Shown here one piece after another: positions 1 to 6,108 of a stretch of 6,589 bases of DNA. The notes below the pieces were generated by a model that saw only the letters and a list, made by a program, of their open reading frames with translations, did no database searches and was not told where the DNA came from. The translations under genes and the position numbers were made by a program. The DNA is from an uncultured Eubacteriales bacterium (GTDB lineage Bacteria; Bacillota; Clostridia; Oscillospirales; Oscillospiraceae): the NCBI GenBank assembly GCA_900556535.1, contig USPI01000082.1, forward strand, positions 1 through 6,589. The letters run 5' to 3'. How positions within the stretch are numbered: the stretch's first letter is position 1; each line of letters opens with the position of its first letter.

Positions 1-77
<77 letters not shown>

Positions 78-80
78 TCA

Positions 81-106
81 AGGGGTTTGGCGCAAGTCAA
101 ACCCTT
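81..106 (+). other. Spacer hairpin between 5S rRNA and tRNA-Asn
   Basis: AGGGGTTTG (81-89) pairs with CAAACCCTT (98-106) over 9 bp with one G-U pair, around an 8-nt loop. No T-run follows; the next bases are TGCCTTTGCC. It is therefore more likely a processing or spacer hairpin than a terminator, which fits co-transcription of 5S rRNA with the tRNAs. The role is inferred. Confidence 0.5.
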
Positions 107-113
107 TGCCTTT

Positions 114-189
<76 letters not shown>

Positions 190-190
190 C

Positions 191-223
191 AGTTATTGCC
201 GCCACATTAGTGACGGCAATACT
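191..223 (+). other. Spacer hairpin between tRNA-Asn and the CAU tRNA
   Basis: AGTTATTGCCG (191-201) is complementary to CGGCAATACT (214-223) except for one bulged T, with a 12-nt loop. No T-tract follows, so it does not look like a terminator. A role in separating or processing the two tRNA precursors is inferred only. Confidence 0.45.
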
Positions 224-230
224 GATATAA

Positions 231-307
231 GGGCCTTTAGCTCAGTTGGTTAGAGCAACCGGCTCATAACCGGTCGGTCTGGGGTTCGAGTCCCTGAAGG
301 CCCACCA
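231..307 (+). tRNA. tRNA with CAU anticodon (elongator tRNA-Met or tRNA-Ile2)
   Basis: A complete cloverleaf is visible. The acceptor GGGCCTT (231-237) pairs with AAGGCCC (297-303), the discriminator is A304 and CCA is encoded at 305-307. The anticodon stem ACCGG/CCGGT closes loop CTCATAA, with CAT at 265-267. The first acceptor pair is G-C, so this is not an initiator tRNA, which has an unpaired first position in bacteria. Acceptor pairs 4 and 5 are both C-G, as in Ile2 tRNAs recognised by TilS. A lysidine-modified tRNA-Ile reading AUA is therefore a real alternative to the default Met label. Two T-stem pairs (281/295 and 280/296) are wobble pairs. Confidence 0.95.
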
Positions 308-314
308 ATTTTAT

Positions 315-390
315 AGGGGAATAGCTCAGCTGGTAGAGCGGCGGTCTCCAAAACCGTAGGCCGAGGGTTCGAAGCCTTCTTCCCCTGCCA
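315..390 (+). tRNA. tRNA-Trp (CCA anticodon)
   Basis: The acceptor AGGGGAA (315-321) pairs perfectly with TTCCCCT (380-386). The discriminator is G387 and CCA is encoded at 388-390. The D stem is GCTC/GAGC. The anticodon stem GCGGT/ACCGT closes loop CTCCAAA, with anticodon CCA at 348-350. The T stem GAGGG/CCTTC has one G-T pair. It reads UGG. It lies only 7 bp after the preceding tRNA and is the last gene before the operon terminators. Confidence 0.97.
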
Positions 391-393
391 ATT

Positions 394-435
394 ACAGCCC
401 AACTTTGTTTTTGCAAGGCGGGGCTGTTTTTGTTT
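394..435 (+). terminator. First intrinsic terminator of the rRNA-tRNA operon
   Basis: ACAGCCC (394-400) pairs with GGGCTGT (421-427). A second inner stem, CTTTG/CAAGG (403-407/414-418), sits within the loop. The T-rich run TTTTTGTTT (427-435) follows directly. It lies 3 bp after the CCA end of tRNA-Trp and is oriented to stop the plus-strand transcript. Confidence 0.85.
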
Positions 436-447
436 ATATGATACTAA

Positions 448-490
448 AGCCGGTGACGGGCAGCGCCTGTTACCGGCTGTTGTTATTTTT
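448..490 (+). terminator. Second, tandem terminator after the tRNA cluster
   Basis: AGCCGGTGACGGGC (448-461) pairs with GCCTGTTACCGGCT (465-478) through 14 consecutive pairs, including two G-U pairs in the plus-strand RNA, around a 3-nt loop. The T-rich GTTGTTATTTTT (479-490) follows. On the minus strand the two G-U pairs become C-A mismatches and the tail is poorer in T, so the plus orientation is favoured. It probably backs up the first terminator. Confidence 0.72.
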
Positions 491-633
491 CCTCCGTGGT
501 CTGGAGACTCTTCGGTGCGCAAGTCAATGGCGCGGCTGCCCTCATGCTTCACATCAATAACGGCCGTCTCATCGCCTCGTATTTCATAACGCCGGATGTT
601 GACGCTCGGTAGGGGTGCGAAGGATTGCTGCAT
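488..633 (-). other. Unassigned stretch; doubtful ORF or gene remnant
   Basis: The interval 491-632 lies between the tandem operon terminators and the psd terminator and has no gene I can support. One minus-strand frame is open across it, from an ATG at 633. It reads roughly MQQSFAPLPSVNIRRYEIR and then a charged stretch. The frame has no stop here and runs on through both terminators and into the antisense of the tRNAs, so the full open frame is not a real gene. A TAA does occur in another frame at about 484-486, which would allow a frameshifted remnant. No ribosome binding site or family match is recognised. Confidence 0.15.
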
Positions 634-674
634 AATAAAGCTCGGCGGCACGAATGTGCTGTCGAGCTTTATTA
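633..674 (-). terminator. Composite terminator hairpin downstream of psd
   Basis: A perfect 12-bp inverted repeat, TAATAAAGCTCG (633-644) and CGAGCTTTATTA (663-674), encloses a second stem GCAC/GTGC (648-651/656-659) with loop GAAT and a symmetric 3+3 internal loop. Read on the minus strand it begins 21 nt past the psd stop codon, and its 3' arm ends T-rich. It is probably the intrinsic terminator of the flippase-psd operon. The symmetry means it may also act against plus-strand read-through. Confidence 0.65.
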
Positions 675-694
675 GCATGTAATTATGCGGATTG

Positions 695-1534
695 TTATTT
701 GGCTGTGAGCTTTTTGCAGATGGCCTTTCCGTACATTACGGGCTGCTCTCTGCCCTTGAGCGTGTCGTTAAACACGTGCTGCGGCAGGTCGAGCACGCCG
801 TCCTTAAACAGCAGCACTATGGTCGAGCCGCCGAAGAGAAAGCGTCCCTTCTCGCTGCCGCGCTTTATAAACGACGCCTGCTGATAGTTGTCGATCTTTC
901 CGACGAGGCACGCGCCGACCTCAATCTGCACGACGGGACCGAAGTTCTCGGTGTGCATGATGCAGTATTCGCGGGTGTTCTGTACGAACACGGGATGCTT
1001 GCGCACGGCGATGGGCTGTACGGTGTGGTAGCGGCCCTTGATGTGGCAATTGCTGCTCTTGTAGCCGTCGTCAATGTAGCAATAGCGGTGGTAGTTTTCC
1101 ACGCCGAGGCGCAGCACGAGGCAGACGCCGTTCATGTAATCGTCCGCGATGGGTGCGCCGCCCACGAGGTCATCGACGTTGTAATAGCTGTTTTTTATCG
1201 AAAACACCGAGTCGCTGCTTATTCTGTACGCCGAGAGCGCGCCGTCGCAGGGGGAGATGAGGGTGTCCTTGTCGTTATTTATGGGACGCGCCTCAGGCTT
1301 TATCCTGCGGGTGAAGAAATCGTTGAAGCAGTGATATTCCTCCTGGCGATACTCGGACAGGTCGATGTGGTTCGTGCGGACGAAGCGGTCGATTTTATGC
1401 AGGGACATGGGAGTGTTCATGTATTCGCCTATGATCGCCGTGAGTATGGGATTTGTCATAATGCGCCGAGCCGGCCAGCCGATATGCTTTGCATAGCAGC
1501 AGTGCAGCCCGAATGCCATTTTTTTAGAAGTCAT
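695..1534 (-). CDS. psd: Phosphatidylserine decarboxylase proenzyme
   Basis: This is a 279-aa protein that decarboxylates phosphatidylserine to phosphatidylethanolamine at the membrane. The family makes itself as a proenzyme that self-cleaves to give a beta chain and a short alpha chain starting with a pyruvoyl group. The cleavage motif is visible as FLFGGSTIVLLF, with GGST at 235-238 and the reactive Ser at 237; cleavage would give about 236 and 43 residues. The other expected self-processing residues are Asp97 in SPCDG and His149 in ENYHRY. The FNDFFTRRIKPEARPI segment (70-85) is also typical of the family. The length is in the normal range for clostridial enzymes, which lack the long N-terminal extensions of eukaryotic forms. 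The ATG overlaps the upstream stop codon as ATGA, which implies translational coupling; GGTGA lies a short distance upstream. No phosphatidylserine synthase gene is in the window, so the substrate source is unseen. Confidence 0.96.
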   Translation of the reverse strand: MTSKKMAFGLHCCYAKHIGWPARRIMTNPILTAIIGEYMNTPMSLHKIDRFVRTNHIDLSEYRQEEYHCFNDFFTRRIKPEARPINNDKDTLISPCDGALSAYRISSDSVFSIKNSYYNVDDLVGGAPIADDYMNGVCLVLRLGVENYHRYCYIDDGYKSSNCHIKGRYHTVQPIAVRKHPVFVQNTREYCIMHTENFGPVVQIEVGACLVGKIDNYQQASFIKRGSEKGRFLFGGSTIVLLFKDGVLDLPQHVFNDTLKGREQPVMYGKAICKKLTAK

Positions 1535-2574
1535 TTGTTCAGTTCACCGTCTTTAATCTTTCTTATCATCAGCACGGCAAGCAGCAGCACGCCGCACGCG
1601 AGAATTGTCGAATAGAAGCTGATACCGCGGCTTAAGAGCTCAACGCTCACGGGGTCGCGCACGATCTGCCCGAAGCCGCTGAGCAGGATATAGTCCGCAA
1701 CGCCGACAGCGCCGGGAACGGGCACGGCATTTGAGCCGAGCACCGCGAAGGTCTGCACGGAAAAGGCCTTTAGCGCATCGTGCACAGCACCGCCCACGCT
1801 CATGAAAACGCAAACGGAAACGAGAATGACGGACAGGCGCTGGGCGAGGTTGCACAGAAACACTCTTATCAGCAGCCCCGTTTCCTTCTTGAGCAGCGCG
1901 CCGCATTTTTTGTACTGCTTTATCATCGCAAGAAGCTTTTCGTGCTGCACGTCATAGTCCTTTACGATGTGCATTTTGCAAAGCACGCGCAGCACCCAGC
2001 GTGACGCGCCGAGGATGAGCCGCTCGTTAAAAATGCACATGAGAAACAGCACGATGAAGGCGATCTGCACAACGACACCGAAGGCGATGAAGATCTTCGG
2101 GATGACGCTCATGCGCAGCACTATACCGGGGTAAACGACAAAGCACACCGCGCTTATTAAGAGTATCGACACCGTGTACATCACGAGGTTGAGCAGCAGC
2201 GCCATCGTTGACACCGCAACGGGCGTGCCGTAGCGCATCATGAAGATGAGCGCCGCCGGCTGTCCGCCTGTAGCAGAGGGGGTTATGGCGGAGAAAAATA
2301 TATCCGCCGCGGAATAGAGGATGCCCTTTCCTGCCGAGAAGGGGTAGCCGAAGAACTTGCAGGTGCACTGAAGCCCGAGACCCTCGAAGTAGACAAATCC
2401 GAAGGAGCACAGCGCCGCCAGAGCTATCCACAGAGGATTTGCGTGGCCGAGCATAGCTTCAAAGCGGTGCCACGAAAAGCCCTTGGAGCAGCTTGTGATG
2501 ACCTTGAGCGTTATCACGGATATAAGGGCAAGCAGCAGCAGCCACAATACATTGTTTTTTAAGCTTTTTTTCAT
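1531..2574 (-). CDS. Flippase-like integral membrane protein (LPG synthase TM / UPF0104 family)
   Basis: This 347-aa polytopic membrane protein resembles the N-terminal flippase half of MprF (lysylphosphatidylglycerol synthase TM domain, also seen in AglD-type proteins). It lacks any C-terminal aminoacyl-transferase domain. Visible signatures are ITPSATGGQPA (97-107) and VPVPGAVGVAD (284-294), the two conserved glycine/proline motifs of the family. Likely membrane segments lie near 9-28, 47-67, 85-110, 118-147, 158-182, 232-260 and 314-337. A basic cytoplasmic loop containing many Lys residues lies around 200-231. The ATG is the furthest upstream possible start, because an in-frame TGA lies two codons before it. 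No clear Shine-Dalgarno sequence precedes it. It is first in an operon with psd, so a role in moving or distributing phospholipid, perhaps PE, is inferred. The substrate is unproven. Confidence 0.88.
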   Translation of the reverse strand: MKKSLKNNVLWLLLLALISVITLKVITSCSKGFSWHRFEAMLGHANPLWIALAALCSFGFVYFEGLGLQCTCKFFGYPFSAGKGILYSAADIFFSAITPSATGGQPAALIFMMRYGTPVAVSTMALLLNLVMYTVSILLISAVCFVVYPGIVLRMSVIPKIFIAFGVVVQIAFIVLFLMCIFNERLILGASRWVLRVLCKMHIVKDYDVQHEKLLAMIKQYKKCGALLKKETGLLIRVFLCNLAQRLSVILVSVCVFMSVGGAVHDALKAFSVQTFAVLGSNAVPVPGAVGVADYILLSGFGQIVRDPVSVELLSRGISFYSTILACGVLLLAVLMIRKIKDGELNK

Positions 2575-2584
2575 AATTCATAAA

Positions 2585-2604
2585 GGCGCAGAGCCGTCCG
2601 CGCC
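2585..2604 (-). other. Leader hairpin just upstream of the flippase start codon
   Basis: GGCGC (2585-2589) and GCGCC (2600-2604) form a 5-bp GC-only stem with a 10-nt loop in the minus-strand leader. It ends 10 nt before the ATG, where a Shine-Dalgarno sequence would normally sit, and none is seen there. It might limit translation initiation. This is inference from position only. Confidence 0.3.
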
Positions 2605-2640
2605 GAAGCATTCCATGCCGCATCGGCACACTGCAAGCGC

Positions 2641-2650
2641 CGATATATCG
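2641..2650. other. Perfect 10-bp palindrome CGATATATCG in the flippase leader
   Basis: CGATATATCG is identical to its reverse complement. It lies about 25-35 bp downstream of the predicted minus-strand transcription start. It could be an operator half or a chance AT-rich palindrome. No regulator is identified. Confidence 0.2.
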
Positions 2651-2653
2651 TCT

Positions 2654-2682
2654 TAACTGTATGGTTTCAAATAGCACAGTTA
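2654..2682. promoter_or_regulatory. Inverted repeat TAACTGT/ACAGTTA at the minus-strand start site (possible operator)
   Basis: TAACTGT (2654-2660) and ACAGTTA (2676-2682) are perfect 7-bp inverted arms separated by 15 bp. The right arm abuts the minus -10 box and covers the likely transcription start, a typical place for a repressor site. A further AACTGT occurs at 2708-2713 beside the minus -35 box, and ACTGT at 2769-2773 near the plus start. Regulator unknown; chance is possible in AT-rich DNA. Confidence 0.3.
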
Positions 2683-2709
2683 GTATATCATACAAAAGCC
2701 ATTTGTCAA
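2682..2709 (-). promoter_or_regulatory. Sigma-A-type promoter for the flippase-psd operon
   Basis: On the minus strand the -35 box is TTGACA (2709 to 2704), exactly consensus. The -10 box is TATACT (2687 to 2682), with a 16-bp spacer. The start would fall near 2675, giving a leader of about 100 nt before the ATG at 2574. The -35 boxes of the two divergent promoters are 26 bp apart, so a single bound regulator could affect both. Confidence 0.75.
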
Positions 2710-2735
2710 CTGTTTTACATATTAACTTTAAAGCG

Positions 2736-2765
2736 TTGACAAAAATGAAGGGCTTGGCATATAAT
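2736..2765 (+). promoter_or_regulatory. Sigma-A-type promoter for the glutamine synthetase operon
   Basis: The -35 box TTGACA (2736-2741) and the -10 box TATAAT (2760-2765) are both exact consensus, with an 18-bp spacer. Transcription should start near 2772, leaving a leader of about 50 nt. I see no riboswitch-like structure in that leader. The strength of the boxes suggests high basal expression, or a need for a repressor. Confidence 0.85.
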
Positions 2766-2824
2766 TCTACTGTTATACGGTAAAAAAATCAGAAAAGAAT
2801 GAAATCCCGAAAGGTGGATCTGCA

Positions 2825-4912
2825 ATGAAAGATATTATCGAAATATTCGGCTCAATGGTTTTTAACGACTGCGTCATGCAGGAGAAGCTGCCCAAGCAGG
2901 CGTATAAGCAGGTCCAGCGCTCCATAAAGCTCGGCGAGCGGCTCGACAGCGACACAGCGGAGATAGTCGCAAACGCGATGAAGGATTGGGCGATAGAAAA
3001 GGGCGCGACGCACTTCACGCACTGGTTCCAGCCCATGACCGGCATCACCGCCGAGAAGCACGACAGCTTTATTTCTCCCGACGGAAACGGGCGGATAATT
3101 ATGGAGTTTTCCGGCAAGGAGCTCATTCAGGGCGAGCCGGACGCATCGAGCTTCCCCACGGGCGGACTGCGCGCCACGTTTGAAGCGCGCGGCTACACCG
3201 CATGGGACCCGACCTCGTATGCGTTCATAAAGGACGGCGTGCTGTGCATACCGACGGCGTTTTGCTCATACGGCGGCGAGGCGCTTGACAAAAAGACTCC
3301 GCTATTGCGCTCTATGGAGGCTCTCAACCGTCAGGGGCTGCGCGTACTCAGGCTCTTCGGCAACGACGACGTCACCGCCGTAAAGACCACGGTTGGCCCC
3401 GAGCAGGAGTATTTTCTCATCGACAAGCGCGTTTATGAAAAGCGCCGCGACCTCATGTACACGGGCAGAACGCTTTTCGGCACGATGCCGCCCAAGGGTC
3501 AGGAGCTTGAGGATCATTACTACGGAACGATAAAGCCGCGCGTTGCGGCGTTCATGGAGGAGCTTGACGAGGAGCTGTGGAAGCTCGGCGTGCTCGCCAA
3601 AACAGAGCATAACGAGGTCGCTCCCGCGCAGCATGAGCTTGCTCCGATCTACACGACGACGAATATCGCCGCCGATCACAATCAGATAACCATGGAGCTC
3701 ATGCAGAAGCTCGCACGCAAGTACGATATGGTCTGCCTGCTCCACGAGAAGCCCTTTGCCGGCGTTAACGGCTCGGGCAAGCACAATAACTGGTCGATGA
3801 CGACGGACACGGGGGTAAACCTCCTCGAGCCGGGCGAAACGCCCTATGAAAACGCGCAGTTTCTGCTGATGCTGTGCGCGGTCTTACAGGCCGTGGACGA
3901 TTATCAGGATATGCTGCGCATCTCGGTAGCGAGCGCGGCTAACGACCACCGCCTAGGCGCTGCCGAAGCGCCTCCGGCGATAATCTCGGTGTTCCTCGGC
4001 GAGGAGCTTGAGGAGATACTTGAGGCGATCGAAAACGACACGCCCTACGGCGGCAAGGAGAAGGAGCAGATAAAGGTCGGCGTCCACGTCCTGCCGAAGT
4101 TTGCGCGCGATGCGACCGACCGCAACCGCACCTCACCGTTTGCGTTCACGGGCAACAAGTTCGAATTCCGTATGCTTGGCTCGTCGGCGTCCATTTCCGG
4201 CGCAAACGTCGTTCTCAACACCGCGGTCGCGGAGTCGCTGCGCAAGTATGCCGACATTCTCGAAAATGCGGATAACTTCGAAACGAGCCTCCACGAGCTC
4301 ATCCGCTGTGTTATCAAAAAGCACAAGCGCATAATCTTTAACGGCAACGGCTACGGCGAGGAGTGGATAAAGGAAGCCGCGTCGCGCGGTCTTAAAAACT
4401 TCCGCACCACGGTCGATTGCGTGCCGTATTACCTTGACATCAAAAACGTTGAGCTCTTCGCACGCCACAGAGTGTATTCTGAGATAGAGCTTGCGGCGCG
4501 ATACAAGATGAAGCTCGACAGCTATTGCAAGATAACGCGCATCGAGGCGCTTACGATGCAGGAGATGGTCTGGCGCGAGATACTTCCCGCCGCGAGCAGA
4601 TATTCCAAGCAGCTTTGCGACACGGCGCTTGCCAAGGCGCAGCTCGGCGTTGACGACAGCTTTGAAAAGATGCAGGCGGCAAAGCTCTCCACGCTCATAA
4701 GCGACACCGTTTCGGGCGTCAGGGCTCTTGCCGAGGCGTCTGCGGCTGCGGACGGATATTCGGATAACTACACCCGCGCCGCGGTGTTCCGCGACAAGGT
4801 CGTGCCCGCGCAGGAAGCTCTGCGCAAGTCCGTTGACGCGCTCGAAATGAACACGGCAGCCGAATTCTGGCCGTATCCCACCTACGGTGAGATACTTTTC
4901 AGCGTAAACTAA
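2825..4912 (+). CDS. glnN: Glutamine synthetase type III
   Basis: This 695-aa cytoplasmic enzyme makes glutamine from glutamate, ammonia and ATP. Its length (about 700 aa, against about 450 for GSI) and its motifs place it in the GSIII family, which forms large dodecamers. Visible landmarks are [10 protein letters not shown] near the N-terminus (6-15), the GSIII block [20 protein letters not shown] (62-81), [10 protein letters not shown] (191-200, metal-binding Glu), [11 protein letters not shown] (261-271), [10 protein letters not shown] (315-324), [12 protein letters not shown] (438-449) and the conserved tail [11 protein letters not shown] (682-692). All expected blocks are intact, so it should be active. 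AAGGTGG (2811-2817) is a good ribosome binding site 7 nt before the ATG. It is first in an operon with a membrane protein gene and is driven by a consensus promoter. Nitrogen-responsive control is expected from knowledge of the family, but no known operator is recognised. Confidence 0.97.
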   Translation: MKDIIEIFGSMVFNDCVMQEKLPKQAYKQVQRSIKLGERLDSDTAEIVANAMKDWAIEKGATHFTHWFQPMTGITAEKHDSFISPDGNGRIIMEFSGKELIQGEPDASSFPTGGLRATFEARGYTAWDPTSYAFIKDGVLCIPTAFCSYGGEALDKKTPLLRSMEALNRQGLRVLRLFGNDDVTAVKTTVGPEQEYFLIDKRVYEKRRDLMYTGRTLFGTMPPKGQELEDHYYGTIKPRVAAFMEELDEELWKLGVLAKTEHNEVAPAQHELAPIYTTTNIAADHNQITMELMQKLARKYDMVCLLHEKPFAGVNGSGKHNNWSMTTDTGVNLLEPGETPYENAQFLLMLCAVLQAVDDYQDMLRISVASAANDHRLGAAEAPPAIISVFLGEELEEILEAIENDTPYGGKEKEQIKVGVHVLPKFARDATDRNRTSPFAFTGNKFEFRMLGSSASISGANVVLNTAVAESLRKYADILENADNFETSLHELIRCVIKKHKRIIFNGNGYGEEWIKEAASRGLKNFRTTVDCVPYYLDIKNVELFARHRVYSEIELAARYKMKLDSYCKITRIEALTMQEMVWREILPAASRYSKQLCDTALAKAQLGVDDSFEKMQAAKLSTLISDTVSGVRALAEASAAADGYSDNYTRAAVFRDKVVPAQEALRKSVDALEMNTAAEFWPYPTYGEILFSVN

Positions 4913-4919
4913 GGAGGAG
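4911..4919 (+). promoter_or_regulatory. Strong ribosome binding site deciding a TTG start
   Basis: AAGGAGGAG overlaps the last two bases of the glutamine synthetase stop codon. It lies 7 nt (counted from GGAGG) before TTG at 4925. Its strength and spacing, with no ATG nearby in frame, support the rare TTG start of the next gene and reinitiation by ribosomes finishing the previous one. Confidence 0.85.
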
Positions 4920-4924
4920 CAAAT

Positions 4925-6055
4925 TTGGAGCTAAGCAAAAAAACAGTCAAGCGGATCCTTCTCATAATAACCTTCACGGTCGTTCTTATATGGGGCATTT
5001 ATAACCATAAGCTGCTGCTCAATTACCTGGGCTCTGTCTATACGCTCATAAGACCCTTTGTCATCGGTCTTTGCATGGCATATGTTGTGAACGTCATCAT
5101 GCGCCCGATCGAGAGAATGTGGATGAAGGCGCTGTCAAAATGCAAGGGGCAGTGGGTCAAAAAGCTCAAGCGCCCGATATGCCTGCTGCTGAGTATCCTG
5201 CTCATCATCGGCATAATCCTCGCGGTTGTGTTCCTCATCATGCCCGAACTGAGCGATTCGGTCGCGTCTCTGGTGTCTATGATACCCTCGTATGCCGACG
5301 AGATAGAAGGCTGGTGGGATGCGCTGTCGGCGCGGCTGGTCAAATACGGCGTCGATCTGCCGCAGTTCAGCTTTGATCCGGATAAGCTCATTGATTTCCT
5401 CAAGGACGGCGGCACGGCGGTCATTAATACCACGCTTTCGGCTACGACCTCGATCGTGACGGCGGTCATAAACTTCGTGCTCGCTCTCGTGTTCTCCGTC
5501 TACGTTCTCGCGCAGAAGGAAACTCTCAAGCGTCAGAGCGAAAAGGTGCTCGCAAGGATCATGAAGCCCGAGCGCAAGAAAAAGCTACTTGCTTTGCTCG
5601 CCCTCGTTAACCGCACGTTTACGAACTTCATAACGGGACAGCTCACCGAGGCGGTCATAATAGGCGCACTGTGCTTCATCGGCATGGCGATATTCTCAAT
5701 GCCCTACGCACCGGCAATATCCGTGCTCGTCGGCTTCACGGCGCTCATCCCCGTGTTCGGCGCGTTTATCGGAACCGCGATCGGCGCGTTTCTCATCCTG
5801 CTCGTCAAGCCCATTCAGGCGCTGTGGTTCATCGTGTTTATCATCGTGCTCCAGCAGTTTGAGGGCAATCTCATCTACCCCAAGGTCGTCGGCAAAAGCG
5901 TCGGTCTGCCGGGCATATGGGTCCTCGTCGCCGTTACCATCGGCGGCAACGCCATGGGCGTCATCGGAATGCTCATAAGCGTGCCGCTGTGCTCGGTGCT
6001 GTACGTGCTTGCGCGCAACGCAGTAAACGGCGTGCCGCTTGAGACACAAGAATAG
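4925..6055 (+). CDS. AI-2E (TqsA/PerM) family transporter
   Basis: This is a 376-aa polytopic membrane protein of the AI-2E family (formerly DUF20/UPF0118). Members include the TqsA quorum-signal exporter and various Na+/H+ or permease-like proteins, so the family name does not fix the substrate. Likely membrane segments lie near 9-26, 40-58, 84-106, 172-196, 241-258, 262-292, 298-311 and 330-363. The large extracytoplasmic loop (about 107-170) typical of the family separates the first and second halves. Conserved family motifs are seen at FITGQ (235-239), ALIPVFGAFIG (273-283) and QQFEGNLIYPKVVGKSVGL (310-328). The start is TTG, set by the strong ribosome binding site. It lies 12 bp after the glutamine synthetase stop with no terminator between, so the two are probably co-transcribed. 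Whether it moves an amino acid, a signal or ions is unknown. Confidence 0.92.
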   Translation: MELSKKTVKRILLIITFTVVLIWGIYNHKLLLNYLGSVYTLIRPFVIGLCMAYVVNVIMRPIERMWMKALSKCKGQWVKKLKRPICLLLSILLIIGIILAVVFLIMPELSDSVASLVSMIPSYADEIEGWWDALSARLVKYGVDLPQFSFDPDKLIDFLKDGGTAVINTTLSATTSIVTAVINFVLALVFSVYVLAQKETLKRQSEKVLARIMKPERKKKLLALLALVNRTFTNFITGQLTEAVIIGALCFIGMAIFSMPYAPAISVLVGFTALIPVFGAFIGTAIGAFLILLVKPIQALWFIVFIIVLQQFEGNLIYPKVVGKSVGLPGIWVLVAVTIGGNAMGVIGMLISVPLCSVLYVLARNAVNGVPLETQE

Positions 6056-6069
6056 AATAAGAACAGAAA

Positions 6070-6095
6070 AAGTCCCAGCCTTTTGGCTGGGACTT
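6070..6095. terminator. Bidirectional intrinsic terminator between convergent genes
   Basis: AAGTCCCAGCC (6070-6080) and GGCTGGGACTT (6085-6095) form a perfect 11-bp stem with a TTTT loop. On the plus strand the tail ATTATGTATA is only mildly T-rich. On the minus strand TTTTCTGTTC follows. It lies 14 bp past the transporter stop and 13 bp past the stop of the convergent small gene, so it can serve both. Confidence 0.85.
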
Positions 6096-6108
6096 ATTAT
6101 GTATATAC

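Noticed and set aside
196..230. TTGCCG and TATAA as a promoter before the CAU tRNA
   Set aside because: The spacer is about 24 bp, far from 17, and the bases are part of the spacer hairpin.
368..390. tRNA-Trp 3' end as an integration (att) site
   Set aside because: No second copy of the tRNA 3' end and no integrase or phage gene is seen in the window.
250..678. A 142-codon minus-strand open frame across the tRNA-Trp and CAU tRNA genes
   Set aside because: Its C-terminal part is the antisense of tRNAs (the familiar spurious GPSGTRTPDRP peptide), it crosses both operon terminators, and its ATG lies at the foot of the psd terminator hairpin with no ribosome binding site.
692..1615. A 307-codon plus-strand open frame antisense to psd
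   Set aside because: The opposite strand encodes phosphatidylserine decarboxylase with all key motifs. The antisense frame is a by-product of GC-rich codon use, has no recognised domain and runs through the ATGA junction of two real genes.
2778..2790. The 13-mer CGGTAAAAAAATC also occurs at 6556-6568
   Set aside because: Seven of the 13 bases are an A-run, flanking sequences differ, and the two sites lie in unrelated positions relative to their genes. Chance is the simplest explanation.
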